Shown: positions 16,031 through 24,249 of the stretch, in pieces
How positions within the stretch are numbered: position 1 is the stretch's first letter
Layout: each line of letters begins with the position of its first letter
Position numbers and translations under genes: made by a program
Origin: Paenibacillus sp. PAMC 26794
Lineage (GTDB): Bacteria; Bacillota; Bacilli; Paenibacillales; Paenibacillaceae
Reading direction: 5' to 3'
Length of the DNA stretch: 64,000 nt
Assembly: GCF_000316035.1 (NCBI RefSeq)
Contig: NZ_ANHX01000021.1
Span: 62,001-126,000 of the forward strand
The notes under the pieces: model-generated
What the model saw: the letters and a program-made list of their open reading frames with translations, nothing else
The model's database searches: none
Told to the model about the DNA's origin: nothing

Positions 16031-16149
16031 CTCACGCTGTCTGCCCTGCTCCAGACACGTTCAGAGTTACGCTCCAGTTTTTGGCAGGTTTTTGGCAGGT
16101 TTGAAGACCTGCTCAAAGTATTTCTTATGCTTACGCATAGATACTAATC

Positions 16150-16503
16150 TTAATGACTGGGTGTGGAGCTTTGTGCCAAACGAACGAGCATATGAGCCAA
16201 CATGTGGCGTTCATCTTCCTTGCCGACATTCCACAGCTCCTGAAGCAGTTTTTCTTCACGATTACGGGGTTCCTCCCGAGCTGCCAGATAATCCGCTACT
16301 TTCTCCGCAATTTTGGCCATCTGCTCCTCACTTAGTCCAATCGATTCTCCCATGGCAATTCGCTTACCCAGGTATTCTTTGAATGCATCAAAGTTCTGTA
16401 AAATCTGTTCTCTTTCTTCCGGCGCAATCTTCTCAATTGCATTGTCCACCTTGTCAGTTGATACTTGGCCATCTTTATGGATTACATGATTTTCTTCATT
16501 CAT
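16150..16503 (-). CDS. DUF3243 family protein (YmfJ-like)
   Basis: 117 residues from the ATG at 16503 (AGGAGG 8 nt upstream). The C-terminal 80 residues match DUF3243: ILQNFDAFKEYLGKRIAMG, then EPRNREEKLLQELWNVGKED and RHMLAHMLVRLAQ. The family is common in Bacillus and Paenibacillus and has no established function. The N-terminal 35 residues are a charged extension. It stands alone, with repeat R2 downstream. Confidence 0.85.
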   Translation of the reverse strand: MNEENHVIHKDGQVSTDKVDNAIEKIAPEEREQILQNFDAFKEYLGKRIAMGESIGLSEEQMAKIAEKVADYLAAREEPRNREEKLLQELWNVGKEDERHMLAHMLVRLAQSSTPSH

Positions 16504-16749
16504 CTGAATAACCTCCTGCATAATAGTTGTTTATTGGTTTCAAGCTTTAGACTTAATACTCATTGGTTATCTATAATATAAACGTATTGCTGAAGTTTAA
16601 TCAGTACGTTCAATTCTGTATATATCTTCTATATATGAGCAAGTACGCGTTTCAAAAGAACTACAGCGGTTAATCGTTTACATATACGTAACGGTGTTTG
16701 GATATGTTAATGCACACCTTATACAATATCGAACCAGGAGGGATTTCCC

Positions 16750-16965
16750 ATGCGTGATAAAACCAAACATGAGAAGACAAACGATGAACTTGAACCAGGA
16801 GTGAATACCGTTATCCATCCAGACAAAAATAATCCCGGACCAACCGATATGATCGAAGGCGTGGTTGGTGATATCGTGGACAACATTCGCAAAGATTTCT
16901 CCCATGACTCGAAGGACAAGACGACTTCTTCGAAGTCAACGGATTCATCAGACAAACAAGCGTAA
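16750..16965 (+). CDS. Small hydrophilic protein of unknown function
   Basis: 71 residues with a strong ribosome site (CCAGGAGGG, 6 nt before ATG). It is charged throughout and contains DKNNPGPTDMIEGVVGDIVD, then a Ser/Thr/Lys/Asp tail (DSKDKTTSSKSTDSSDKQA). There is no membrane segment or cysteine. A perfect terminator follows at 16993-17036. The ribosome site and terminator support it as a real gene. No family is recognised. Confidence 0.65.
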   Translation: MRDKTKHEKTNDELEPGVNTVIHPDKNNPGPTDMIEGVVGDIVDNIRKDFSHDSKDKTTSSKSTDSSDKQA

Positions 16966-16992
16966 TCCTTTTCTCCCTATCAAAAGATAGCT

Positions 16993-17036
16993 CAAAAAGT
17001 CCTCCTGCCACATGTATGGCTTGGGAGGACTTTTTG
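16993..17036. terminator. Bidirectional terminator between convergent genes
   Basis: AAAAAGTCCTCC pairs with GGGAGGACTTTTT across a 17-base loop, with T tracts on both strands. It serves the small plus-strand gene (ends 16965) and the minus-strand flavoenzyme (ends 17081). Confidence 0.85.
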
Positions 17037-17080
17037 GTAATGAACAATGGAATAATCAGCCTCATATCAGGAGGTGGAAT

Positions 17081-17998
17081 TCAACGTGAATCCTTTGACA
17101 TTTGCTGTAACGCCTTATGAATCCAGATCGCGGCAATGGAACCTTCACCCATCGCAACGGTTGCTTGTTCTGCGTGCAGGCCCAGATCCCCGGCAATCCA
17201 CACATTAGTCGCTGCCTGCAAGCTACGCGGATCAGCTTCTACATGTTTATTATCTGCGATTACAGCTCCAAGCTGCTCCGCCAGTTCATAGTGTACCCGG
17301 TTGCCTCCAAATGCGATAAATCCACGCTCCGACTCAAAAATCTGTCCATCTTCGGTCAGAACACCGGTGATATGGCCGTCCTCAATCTGTTGCACTTCCT
17401 GGACAGCCGCTTCCAGATAACGAACTCCCGCCTCTTTCATGCTGCGATGCAGCTCTGCAGATATGGGAGCTTGCTCATGATTGATATATAACAGATCATT
17501 TGTACGCTGAATTAAAATCATCGCCATATTGGCACCTGCTTCGCCAGATCCCAATAGTACCGTACGTTGATCCTGAATCTCATAACCATCGCAATCAGGG
17601 CAGACATACACTGTTCGGCCCAGCGTCGGAGTTAATCCCGGAATGTCCGGAACTCTATCCGAAAGCCCTGTTGCCAGTAACACAGTTTTGCTCCTATATT
17701 CAGTTCCTGAAGTACCGAATAATTGAATATGTTCTCCATGACGCTCCGCTTTAACGATACGGTCTTTCTCAAAAGATACACCAGTCCGCTCTGCCTGCAT
17801 CCTGCCTCGTTCTCTAAGCTCTTCACCGGATACCCCATCGGGGAAACCGAGGATATTATGATAAGTCCGGCATAACGTCGATCTGCCTTCTCCCGCGTCG
17901 ATTACCAACACCTGATGAGCTGAATAACGTCCAAGCTGAATGGCTGCCTGAAGCCCTGCGAGCCCTCCACCTACAATTATGCAATCAACCTCTCGCAT
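17081..17998 (-). CDS. Thioredoxin-reductase-like FAD/NAD(P)H disulfide oxidoreductase
   Basis: 305 residues, the usual length for TrxB-like enzymes. FAD site: IIVGGGLAGLQAAIQLGR at the N-terminus. NAD(P)H site: VLLGSGEAGANMAMIL. The C-terminal FAD motif is IAGDLGLHAEQATVAMGEG. The active site reads VCPDCDGYE (Cys-Pro-Asp-Cys) rather than the CATCDG type of classical thioredoxin reductases. This variant is seen in TrxR-like proteins of unknown electron partner. No thioredoxin gene is adjacent. It might feed a bacilliredoxin or ferredoxin-like acceptor, which is speculation. Repeat R1 copy b lies 37 bp upstream of its start. Confidence 0.8.
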   Translation of the reverse strand: MREVDCIIVGGGLAGLQAAIQLGRYSAHQVLVIDAGEGRSTLCRTYHNILGFPDGVSGEELRERGRMQAERTGVSFEKDRIVKAERHGEHIQLFGTSGTEYRSKTVLLATGLSDRVPDIPGLTPTLGRTVYVCPDCDGYEIQDQRTVLLGSGEAGANMAMILIQRTNDLLYINHEQAPISAELHRSMKEAGVRYLEAAVQEVQQIEDGHITGVLTEDGQIFESERGFIAFGGNRVHYELAEQLGAVIADNKHVEADPRSLQAATNVWIAGDLGLHAEQATVAMGEGSIAAIWIHKALQQMSKDSR

Positions 17999-18034
17999 GC
18001 TCCTTCTCCTCCTGAACTATATGCATTGAACTAA

Positions 18035-18246
18035 CAAATATTTACACTGGTCACTCCGATGACAGGACAACCTTCCGATCGCTGTTATCCCCAGATTTTT
18101 TTATATCTTTTACAAAGGGTAAATCCGGGGATAAGCGTATGCTTTCGATGCAGCTTTCTTTCAGAAAGCTTTTAGGCGAACGCTTCGCTTCTTCAGGCTC
18201 TTTCTGTCCTCTCCGTTTTGTGTAAATGTTTAGCTCAATCTATATA
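18035..18246. repeat. R1 copy b: ~210-bp palindrome-rich dispersed repeat
   Basis: Second copy of the repeat at 13712-13925, same orientation, 4.3 kb away. Left end AAATATTTACACTGG and right end GTGTAAATGTTT form terminal inverted repeats (11 of 12). The internal 15-bp CCCCxGATTT/AAATCCGGGG palindrome and the AAGCTTTCTG hairpin are kept. It fills most of the 17999-18384 gap. The remainder (18247-18384) shows nothing I can name. Confidence 0.8.
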
Positions 18247-18384
18247 TATTTTGTCCTTCTATACATTAAACCGTTCAGCCAAGCTTAAACGATTCCTCAT
18301 ATTGCTTATCTTATACCAAAACAAACAGACCCAAACCATCCGGCAGCATCCCGGTTCGCTTGAGTCTATCAGATTCATGAATAT

Positions 18385-20016
18385 TTAGAAGTTATATGAT
18401 TCAAATCGCGAAGCATTCGAAATGGCGTTCCATACATCGGCTGTTTCGCCGCCCATATACCAGTAAGCCAATCCGGCGATTTGCCGTTGCTCACTCATTA
18501 ACACTTTGGCCGATAACGAACGACTGTCCTCTGCCCATATATATCTTGGCTTACCATTACTGTTGTACCCGATAATATATTGAACCAGACTTGCATCCCA
18601 CCGTCTTACAGATCCCGTAGCATGCGCACGCGTTCCCTGTTCTGACAATGTAATGTCCCAAGAACTGGTTGCTGGATTCACGGAAGACCAGTCTCGTGTA
18701 TACAACGGAAGGGCCAAAATTGTTTTGGCACGTACCACCTCGGAGAGCATGGTATCCAAGGCCTTTTCCACCCATGGAAGAGACGCCACTGATCCCGCTT
18801 TCGGATCACCGTTCCAGTGTTCCTCGTATCCCATCAGCACCATATAATCCGATACAGCGCCCAGTTTGGCATAATCAAATGCATCCGTCCAATCTGTACC
18901 CAGGTCTGGTGATACATCCACAGACACAACTGCACCCAGTGCGTGCAACGTAGCCGTCAAAGAGGTCACAAATGCCGTTAACCCTTCACGATCCGCTGGA
19001 TCAACATTCTCGAAGTCCACATTAATGCCGTCCAGTTTATAGGTTTTGACATAAGCGGCTACCTGTGAGATCACTGCCGCTCGGTTGGCTGAACTGGATA
19101 ACATCTGATGCGTAAGTGTCGAATCCGAACGATTACCCAGCAATGGCCATAGCTGCCTGTCGGTGGCGGATGCCCAAGAGATCAATGCCGGGTCCGCGTG
19201 ATCTGTTACTTTCATACTGCTGTTCAGGAAAAACCAGCGTGGGACGAGCGTATTCACTTCAGACTGTTCCACTTGCTTCTTGAATTCAGCTGTAGTGGAG
19301 TTATATTGCCAGCCCAACTGAACGCCAAGTTCATCCCCACGTTGTAACTGCTCAGACCATGTTTTCTTTTGTAAAATGGCATCGAGCATTACGGCTGCTT
19401 CTTCTCGCGTTACCTGGTCATGTGGTCGGAACACGCCTCCACTTCCCCGCATTAGTCCAAGTTGATATACCGTCTGAACATAAGGACGTGCCCAGTCCGA
19501 GATATCTGCTGCGTCGAAATACGTTGAAGATAAAAGCGAGGTCTCTACGGGTTGTTGTTTTAACATTCGAACAAGAAGGGCAGCCGCTTCTTCGCGCGTA
19601 ATGGAAGCATTAGGCTGGAACGTTCCCTGACCCTTTCCTTCCAAAATAAAAAGATTCGTCATGGCGGCAACGTTGCCGTAATACCAAGCATTCATGCTTA
19701 TATCCTGATAGGGATTTATATTATTTTTAACGGGCTTCAAACCTAGTAATCTCACCGCAAACGTCGCAAATTCTGCACGAGTAACGGCTTTCTTCGGTTC
19801 AAACGTAGTCTCTGACGTACCGGCAGCAATGCCTTTTGCCACCAGATGTGTAATGGCATCCTTGGCATAACTGGTACGCGTATCCTCAAACTGTTGCTGC
19901 ACGGTTGCAGCTTGAACGGTATTGCTATATCCAGCCACCGATCCAAGTGTTAATAACCCGCATAAAGCCATTTTCCATATCCGTTGGTTCGTTATGTCTT
20001 TTAATCTATTATTCAC
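18385..20016 (-). CDS. Surface GH18-type hydrolase with three SLH domains
   Basis: 543 residues from a GTG at 20016. Signal peptide (ends VQAA), then three SLH repeats at about 40-215 (YAKDAITHLVAKGIAAG, NAWYYGNVAAMTNLFILEGKG, WARPYVQTVYQLGLMRGSGG), which bind pyruvylated wall polymer. The GH18 barrel covers about 245-540. Its catalytic motif is LDGINVDFENV with the acid Glu, and it also has MVLMGYEEHWNGDPKAG and the final IAGLAYWYMGGET. It most resembles YaaH/YvbX-like GH18 proteins, which act on peptidoglycan or spore cortex rather than chitin. Its start lies only 8 nt from the terminator of the upstream nitroreductase gene. Confidence 0.85.
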   Translation of the reverse strand: MNNRLKDITNQRIWKMALCGLLTLGSVAGYSNTVQAATVQQQFEDTRTSYAKDAITHLVAKGIAAGTSETTFEPKKAVTRAEFATFAVRLLGLKPVKNNINPYQDISMNAWYYGNVAAMTNLFILEGKGQGTFQPNASITREEAAALLVRMLKQQPVETSLLSSTYFDAADISDWARPYVQTVYQLGLMRGSGGVFRPHDQVTREEAAVMLDAILQKKTWSEQLQRGDELGVQLGWQYNSTTAEFKKQVEQSEVNTLVPRWFFLNSSMKVTDHADPALISWASATDRQLWPLLGNRSDSTLTHQMLSSSANRAAVISQVAAYVKTYKLDGINVDFENVDPADREGLTAFVTSLTATLHALGAVVSVDVSPDLGTDWTDAFDYAKLGAVSDYMVLMGYEEHWNGDPKAGSVASLPWVEKALDTMLSEVVRAKTILALPLYTRDWSSVNPATSSWDITLSEQGTRAHATGSVRRWDASLVQYIIGYNSNGKPRYIWAEDSRSLSAKVLMSEQRQIAGLAYWYMGGETADVWNAISNASRFESYNF

Positions 20017-20019
20017 ATC

Positions 20020-20079
20020 AAAAAGCCTCGCTTCATTGGATTACGATCAACTATCATCGTATCAAATTGAAGCGAGGCC
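20020..20079 (-). terminator. Terminator of the nitroreductase gene, touching the next gene's ribosome site
   Basis: GCCTCGCTTCA (20025-20035) is perfectly complementary to TGAAGCGAGGC (20068-20078), and on the minus strand a TTTTT follows. The 3' arm contains GCGAGG, the only ribosome-site-like sequence before the GTG at 20016. Confidence 0.8.
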
Positions 20080-20110
20080 GTATGTGGTTAAATGTTGGGA
20101 AATGCGAAGC

Positions 20111-20710
20111 TTACTTGTGTACTTTTACGCGCTCTTCAATTGGTTGGAATTCTTTCTCACCCGGTGCTGCCGTTGGTTTACCAAATGGCATTTGAGCGAT
20201 CAATCTCCAGTTCTCAGGAATATTCCATTCTTGCTTCACTTTCTCGTCAATCAACGGGTTGTAATGCTGCAAAGATGCACCCAGACCTTCTTGTTCCAGA
20301 GCAGTCCAGATTACCAGTTGCAACATACCGTTGGATTGGTTAGCCCAGATTGGGAAGTTATCTGCATAAGCTGCAAAATTTTGTTGAAGCTGTGCGATCG
20401 CATTGTTATCCTCGAAGAAGAGAACCGTACCATATCCGCTGCGGAATCCAGTCATTTTCTCAGCAGTGGATTTGAAGGCTTCTTCATTACCTACCACTTC
20501 ACGCAAAATGTCTTCTGTGTGATTCCACAATTTATCATGTTGTTCACCGAGCAATACAACGGCACGGGATGTTTGTGAGTTAAAGGAAGTTGGTGTATAT
20601 TTCACCGCTTCTTCTACGATTTCCTGGATTTTAGCATCCGAAATTGTAGATTCCTTGCTGATTCCATAATAAGATCTTCTGTTTTTCAATGCATCAAAAA
20701 AAGTTGTCAT
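20111..20710 (-). CDS. Nitroreductase-family flavoprotein (Frm2/HBN-type)
   Basis: 199 residues from the ATG at 20710 (GGGAGGCGAATAAG upstream). N-terminal FMN-binding pattern FFDALKNRRSYYGISKES, then TPTSFNSQTSRAVVLLG, NFPIWANQSNGMLQLVIWTALEQEGLGASLQHYNP and a C-terminal PFGKPTAAPGEKEFQPIEERVKV. It belongs to the nitroreductase subgroup with YdgI-like and fungal Frm2 proteins. It would reduce quinones or nitro compounds with NAD(P)H. A palindromic TACTATA-type operator in the promoter region suggests a thiol/quinone-sensing MarR/HxlR-type repressor. Confidence 0.85.
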   Translation of the reverse strand: MTTFFDALKNRRSYYGISKESTISDAKIQEIVEEAVKYTPTSFNSQTSRAVVLLGEQHDKLWNHTEDILREVVGNEEAFKSTAEKMTGFRSGYGTVLFFEDNNAIAQLQQNFAAYADNFPIWANQSNGMLQLVIWTALEQEGLGASLQHYNPLIDEKVKQEWNIPENWRLIAQMPFGKPTAAPGEKEFQPIEERVKVHK

Positions 20711-20747
20711 TCTTATTCGCCTCCCAAAATTTTTTTCAATTGCCAAC

Positions 20748-20770
20748 ATAGTAACTATAATATAGTAACC
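20748..20770 (-). promoter_or_regulatory. Candidate operator/promoter of the nitroreductase gene
   Basis: On the minus strand, TTACTATATTATAGTTA is a 17-bp palindrome with one mismatch. It lies 40-60 bp before the start codon and overlaps a possible -10 (TATTAT). It resembles TTACTAT-type sites bound by quinone/diamide-responsive HxlR regulators such as YodB. The regulator gene is not in the immediate vicinity. Confidence 0.4.
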
Positions 20771-20857
20771 TACATTAGTCAACAAACTAATTTATTTTCA
20801 CTAAATATACATCCACCGAAAATATCTCAACAAGTTTGCCCAACACAGCAATTGGAA

Positions 20858-21112
20858 TTATCCTTCGCCCGTCTTTTTGCGATAATCCGCCCGGTATTTC
20901 TCTTCAGTAGACGAGTTGCTTTTTGTCTGATCTTTATTCTTCTCTTCCTGAGTTTCCATATTCAGATCTTCCATCGGAATTGGATCTACAGTCTGTTCTT
21001 CTTCATGTCGGTCAAGCAGACTTTCGTGCTCTGTCTTATATTGTTCAGGATTGTCACGGGATTGTTCCTGATGGGTATCGCTGTTATTCTGATCCGGTGT
21101 GCGCTGTTTCAT
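20858..21112 (-). CDS. Small highly charged protein of unknown function
   Basis: 84 residues, almost entirely polar (rich in Glu, Gln, Asp, Lys and Thr), with no hydrophobic segment or cysteine, so probably intrinsically disordered. The ATG at 21112 follows GAGGAGGCG at about 10 nt. No family is recognised. Confidence 0.5.
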   Translation of the reverse strand: MKQRTPDQNNSDTHQEQSRDNPEQYKTEHESLLDRHEEEQTVDPIPMEDLNMETQEEKNKDQTKSNSSTEEKYRADYRKKTGEG

Positions 21113-21248
21113 TCATATTCGCCTCCTCTGGGTTCATTACCTTTCTTTACCTGTTCTGCGTGTCCTCTAAACACAGTGGGATGCATTCCTTAAACGAAAA
21201 TCAACAAAAAAAGCCAACCAGACAAGCTGGTCAGCTCACAGAGGACTT

Positions 21249-22106
21249 CTATGATTGGCGATGCAATTGGGTACGGTACAGATCAGGCGAACATCCCACA
21301 CTTTGTTTGAACATCCGACTAAAATGCGAAAGGCGCTTGAAACCGGACAATCGACTTGCTTCTGTCACGGTGATCTCAGGCTGAAACTGAAACAAAAGCT
21401 TCGCCTGATTGATGCGGCGGTCATACAGGTATTTGAATATCGTCAAACCTGTCATTTCCTTGAACATGCCTGCCAGATAAGGCTTGGACAGATGTAACTC
21501 CAGTGCCAGATCATCCAGACCAATGTCCTTCATATAATGGGTATCCACATAACGAATAATGTGTTGGACATGCCGCTCCCTCTCCGATGAGGGAAGTTGT
21601 TCCTGGACATCACCCTGGCAGATCTCTGCTACAAAATACAACAGATCACACAGTCTGACATTCATTCGCTCTTGCCTGAAATTGCTCTGACTTTGAGACA
21701 GACGATGAAGATCATGCAATAGAGCTTCGAATTCAGAGCGGCTATCTCCCTTCAGATTGACCCGACAGTTTCTGAGTTCTTCAAAAGGTCTCAGGACCTC
21801 AGCCATACGGTCCGGATGCAGGCTGCTGCGGATTGCAGACGGATCAAAATGTAGTGTGCTTCGCTCATAAGCACTGCCTGGCTTCGGATGTGGTCGATGA
21901 AGAGTCAAGCCATGCATTAACACCAGATCACCCGGCTCCAGGTTATATACCCGGTCTCCTATGATATAGGTACATTCTCCATCATGAAAATAATAAATCT
22001 CATAATGTGGATGTGAATGGAATCCATCCGACTTGCCTGGGTTAAACGTGCTGGTAGATCGGTAACTATACTCCAGTGAAGCACTAAATTGCATCATGCT
22101 CGGCAC
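21249..22106 (-). CDS. AraC-family transcriptional regulator (cupin + HTH)
   Basis: 285 residues from a GTG at 22106, placed 9 nt after AGGAGG; an upstream ATG at 22112 would be too close to that site. The N-terminal cupin (about 20-110) includes GFHSHPHYEIYYFHDGECTYIIGDRVYNLEPGDLVLMHGLTLHRP. The C-terminal HTH_18 domain has LDDLALELHLSKPYLAGMFKEMTG and VTEASRLSGFKRLSHFSRMFKQSVGCSP. Such proteins usually sense a sugar or metabolite. No catabolic gene is next to it, so its target is unknown. Confidence 0.85.
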   Translation of the reverse strand: MPSMMQFSASLEYSYRSTSTFNPGKSDGFHSHPHYEIYYFHDGECTYIIGDRVYNLEPGDLVLMHGLTLHRPHPKPGSAYERSTLHFDPSAIRSSLHPDRMAEVLRPFEELRNCRVNLKGDSRSEFEALLHDLHRLSQSQSNFRQERMNVRLCDLLYFVAEICQGDVQEQLPSSERERHVQHIIRYVDTHYMKDIGLDDLALELHLSKPYLAGMFKEMTGLTIFKYLYDRRINQAKLLFQFQPEITVTEASRLSGFKRLSHFSRMFKQSVGCSPDLYRTQLHRQS

Positions 22107-22177
22107 ATTCATGCACCTCCTGTTCGGAAGGGGGAAACGATTTGTGTCATGCCCCTGTAGGATATATGAAAGTGAAA

Positions 22178-22591
22178 TTATAGAAGCTGTTTGATACTCT
22201 CTTGAATCTCGTCGATGGAGTCGATAGGTTCGAAGCGTCTGACCACACGACCCTCTGCATCAATCAGGAATTTAGTGAAATTCCATTTGATTGCATCGCC
22301 GTGTAACCATTCCGGTGCCTTCTCAGCCACCATTAATTTCAATAATTTGGCCTGTATATCTGTTTCATCAAAGCCAGCAAAAGGCCCTGATTTTTTCAAA
22401 AAGTCGTAGAGCGGGTGCGCCGCTTCTCCATTCACATCCAGTTTGGAGAACATCGGAAATTTCACACCATAGTTAATCTGGCAAAACGATTCCGATTCCG
22501 AACTGCTTCCAGGCTCTTGCTCTGCAAACTGGTTGCACGGGAAACCAATAATCTGAAGCCCTTGATCCTTGTACTGGTCATACAGCATCAT
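22178..22591 (-). pseudogene. N-terminally truncated glutathione-peroxidase-like protein
   Basis: The 137 residues align with the last three quarters of the GPx/BsaA family: [59 protein letters not shown]. Intact members are about 160-180 residues long and begin with a thioredoxin-like strand and the catalytic Cys (or Sec) in NxASxCGFT. That part, about 40-45 residues, is absent, and the bases upstream (22592-22690) encode nothing similar in any frame. The resolving-cysteine region (FPCNQF) and the Trp/Asn of the catalytic tetrad (WNF) remain. Without the peroxidatic residue it should be inactive. Confidence 0.8.
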
Positions 22592-22686
22592 ATGTCATTG
22601 TTAATTATATACGAAGTTTGAACTATTGTATTGGAGAAGATATTGATCGTTCAGATTAGACTCAGAGATATTTGAAAATATATCGA

Positions 22687-23169
22687 TTACTCAACTGCTC
22701 TAATACTCATAACATATTTGGTTCTGGGCAGATACTTTATTTCCAGCGTTTTATCTCGATTTTCCCAGGCGATATCCCGAGTGTTAATCAATTCCATTTG
22801 ATTTATTTCGATGGTTTGTTCCCTCCATTTCTTGCCCATGGATCCTATGTAGTTCGGTTTACCTGTTACTGTTTCGTAATCTTGGGAGAGATAAGGACCT
22901 ATATCCTGAATACCCGACACTATCTTAGGAGCAAAAAGTAATATCAAGCCGATACCAAAAATGATGCAACAGCACTTGAAAGATATTCGTTTTACGATGT
23001 TTTTTATCTGCTTCATGCCATGAAACAACCCCATACCAAGTGTAAATACTGCCATGGCTGCGCCAATCAAATTTAAAAAGATCCAACTAGGAAAAAAGGT
23101 TAGAAAGAACGAAGAAACACCAGACAATATAAAAACAATAAATATGATTATACTCAGCTTCAAGAACAT
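22687..23169 (-). CDS. Membrane protein of unknown function
   Basis: 160 residues: three hydrophobic segments in the N-terminal half (LSIIIFIVFILSGVSSFFL, FLNLIGAAMAVFTLGMGLF, CCCIIFGIGLILLFA), then a soluble C-terminal part of about 80 residues (DYETVTGKPNYIGSMGKKWRE, INTRDIAWENRDKTLEIKYL). No family is recognised. It is AT-rich compared with its neighbours and lies between the GPx remnant and the sugar ABC locus. Confidence 0.5.
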   Translation of the reverse strand: MFLKLSIIIFIVFILSGVSSFFLTFFPSWIFLNLIGAAMAVFTLGMGLFHGMKQIKNIVKRISFKCCCIIFGIGLILLFAPKIVSGIQDIGPYLSQDYETVTGKPNYIGSMGKKWREQTIEINQMELINTRDIAWENRDKTLEIKYLPRTKYVMSIRAVE

Positions 23170-23261
23170 CCTCTTCCTTCAATTAAATGTGTCCCATGAA
23201 TCCCGATAAAGAATCGCCTCCAATGAATAAACTCAGATCTTGGATTAATTCTCCCTTTTAA

Positions 23262-23312
23262 CAGAAAACCCTTCTGCCGGGAAAATCTCTTCGTTCAGCA
23301 AAAGGGTTATTA
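23262..23312 (-). terminator. Terminator of the first sugar ABC permease pair
   Basis: On the minus strand, AACCCTTTT pairs with AAGGGTTTT (arms at 23302-23309 and 23265-23273). It is about 25 nt past the stop of the last permease gene. Confidence 0.7.
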
Positions 23313-23336
23313 TATGGGATCACAGTGACAGCAGAT

Positions 23337-24233
23337 TCAGCCCTTCACGGCACTTCCGGCCACGCCCTGAATGATATAATGCTGACCCACGAGGAAAACG
23401 ATGATCATCGGAATAATGCCTGCCGTGGCAGCGGCCATCATGCCGTTGTAATCTACATTGTTCTCCAGAATAAAGTTCTGCAGACCCAGCGGCACGGTGT
23501 ACAGGTCTTTATCGATCAGGAACACTAGCGCATTTTCATAGTCATTCCAATGCCAGGAGAAATCGATGATCGCCAGCGTAGCCAGCGCAGGTTTCGCCAA
23601 GGGCAGAATCAACCTGAAGAATATACGCAAGTGTCCAGCACCGTCGATGAAAGCCGCTTCCGAGATCTCTGAAGGCACGGACAGGAAGAATTGCCGCAGC
23701 ATAAACACCCCAAAGATTGTGAACATCCCAGGCAGGATCAATGCCCAATGCGTATTATATATGCCGACCCATTCAAACATCAGGAACTTGGGCACAAAGA
23801 GTACCTGCGGTGGCACCATCATCATCGAGAGATAGATCAGGAACAATGTCTCCCGACCTTTGAATTGAATCCGTGCAAAGCCATAGGCTGCAAAAGCCGA
23901 GAGAAATACAGCTCCGATCGTGCTAATTAGCGATATTTTCAACGAGTTCAGATAATATGTGGCAAAGGTATCCGCTCCGCTCCAGACCTTAATATGATGC
24001 TCCCAGTTCAGGCTGGAGGGTATCCACTGGATGGGGTAGGTGAATACGTCCGCAGGAGATTTGAATGACGTGCTGATCATCCAGATGAACGGCATAATCA
24101 TCAGCAAAGCAAACCCGGACATCAGAAGTGTCAGTATGATTTTTCGAATCTGCGTCAAGGACTCCATGCGGACTTTAACTTTAGGTGAATGTGGAGCAGT
24201 GGGCTTCGCATTCGCGGCAATTTGTTTCTCCAT
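23337..24233 (-). CDS. Sugar ABC transporter permease (MalG/LplC type)
   Basis: 298 residues from the ATG at 24233, which has GGAGGG upstream and begins MEKQIAANAKP. Six membrane helices. The EAA loop that contacts the ATPase is EAAFIDGAGHLRIFFRLILPLAKPALA. It is the last gene of a CUT1 locus (binding protein, two permeases) with no ATPase, so a shared MsmX-type ATPase elsewhere in the genome is expected from the family. The substrate is unknown. The YesMN pair just upstream is the likely regulator. Confidence 0.88.
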   Translation of the reverse strand: MEKQIAANAKPTAPHSPKVKVRMESLTQIRKIILTLLMSGFALLMIMPFIWMISTSFKSPADVFTYPIQWIPSSLNWEHHIKVWSGADTFATYYLNSLKISLISTIGAVFLSAFAAYGFARIQFKGRETLFLIYLSMMMVPPQVLFVPKFLMFEWVGIYNTHWALILPGMFTIFGVFMLRQFFLSVPSEISEAAFIDGAGHLRIFFRLILPLAKPALATLAIIDFSWHWNDYENALVFLIDKDLYTVPLGLQNFILENNVDYNGMMAAATAGIIPMIIVFLVGQHYIIQGVAGSAVKG

Positions 24234-24249
24234 AACGATCCCTCCTCTC

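Noticed and set aside
16077..16125. GCAGGT/ACCTGC hairpin after the DUF3243 gene
   Set aside because: There is no T tract on either strand, so it is not called a terminator; it may be part of the tandem GGCAGG repeat.
22592..22690. Selenocysteine TGA or hidden exon for the missing GPx N-terminus
   Set aside because: No frame upstream encodes the conserved N-terminal strand or an AS-x-GFT context, so recoding cannot restore the protein.
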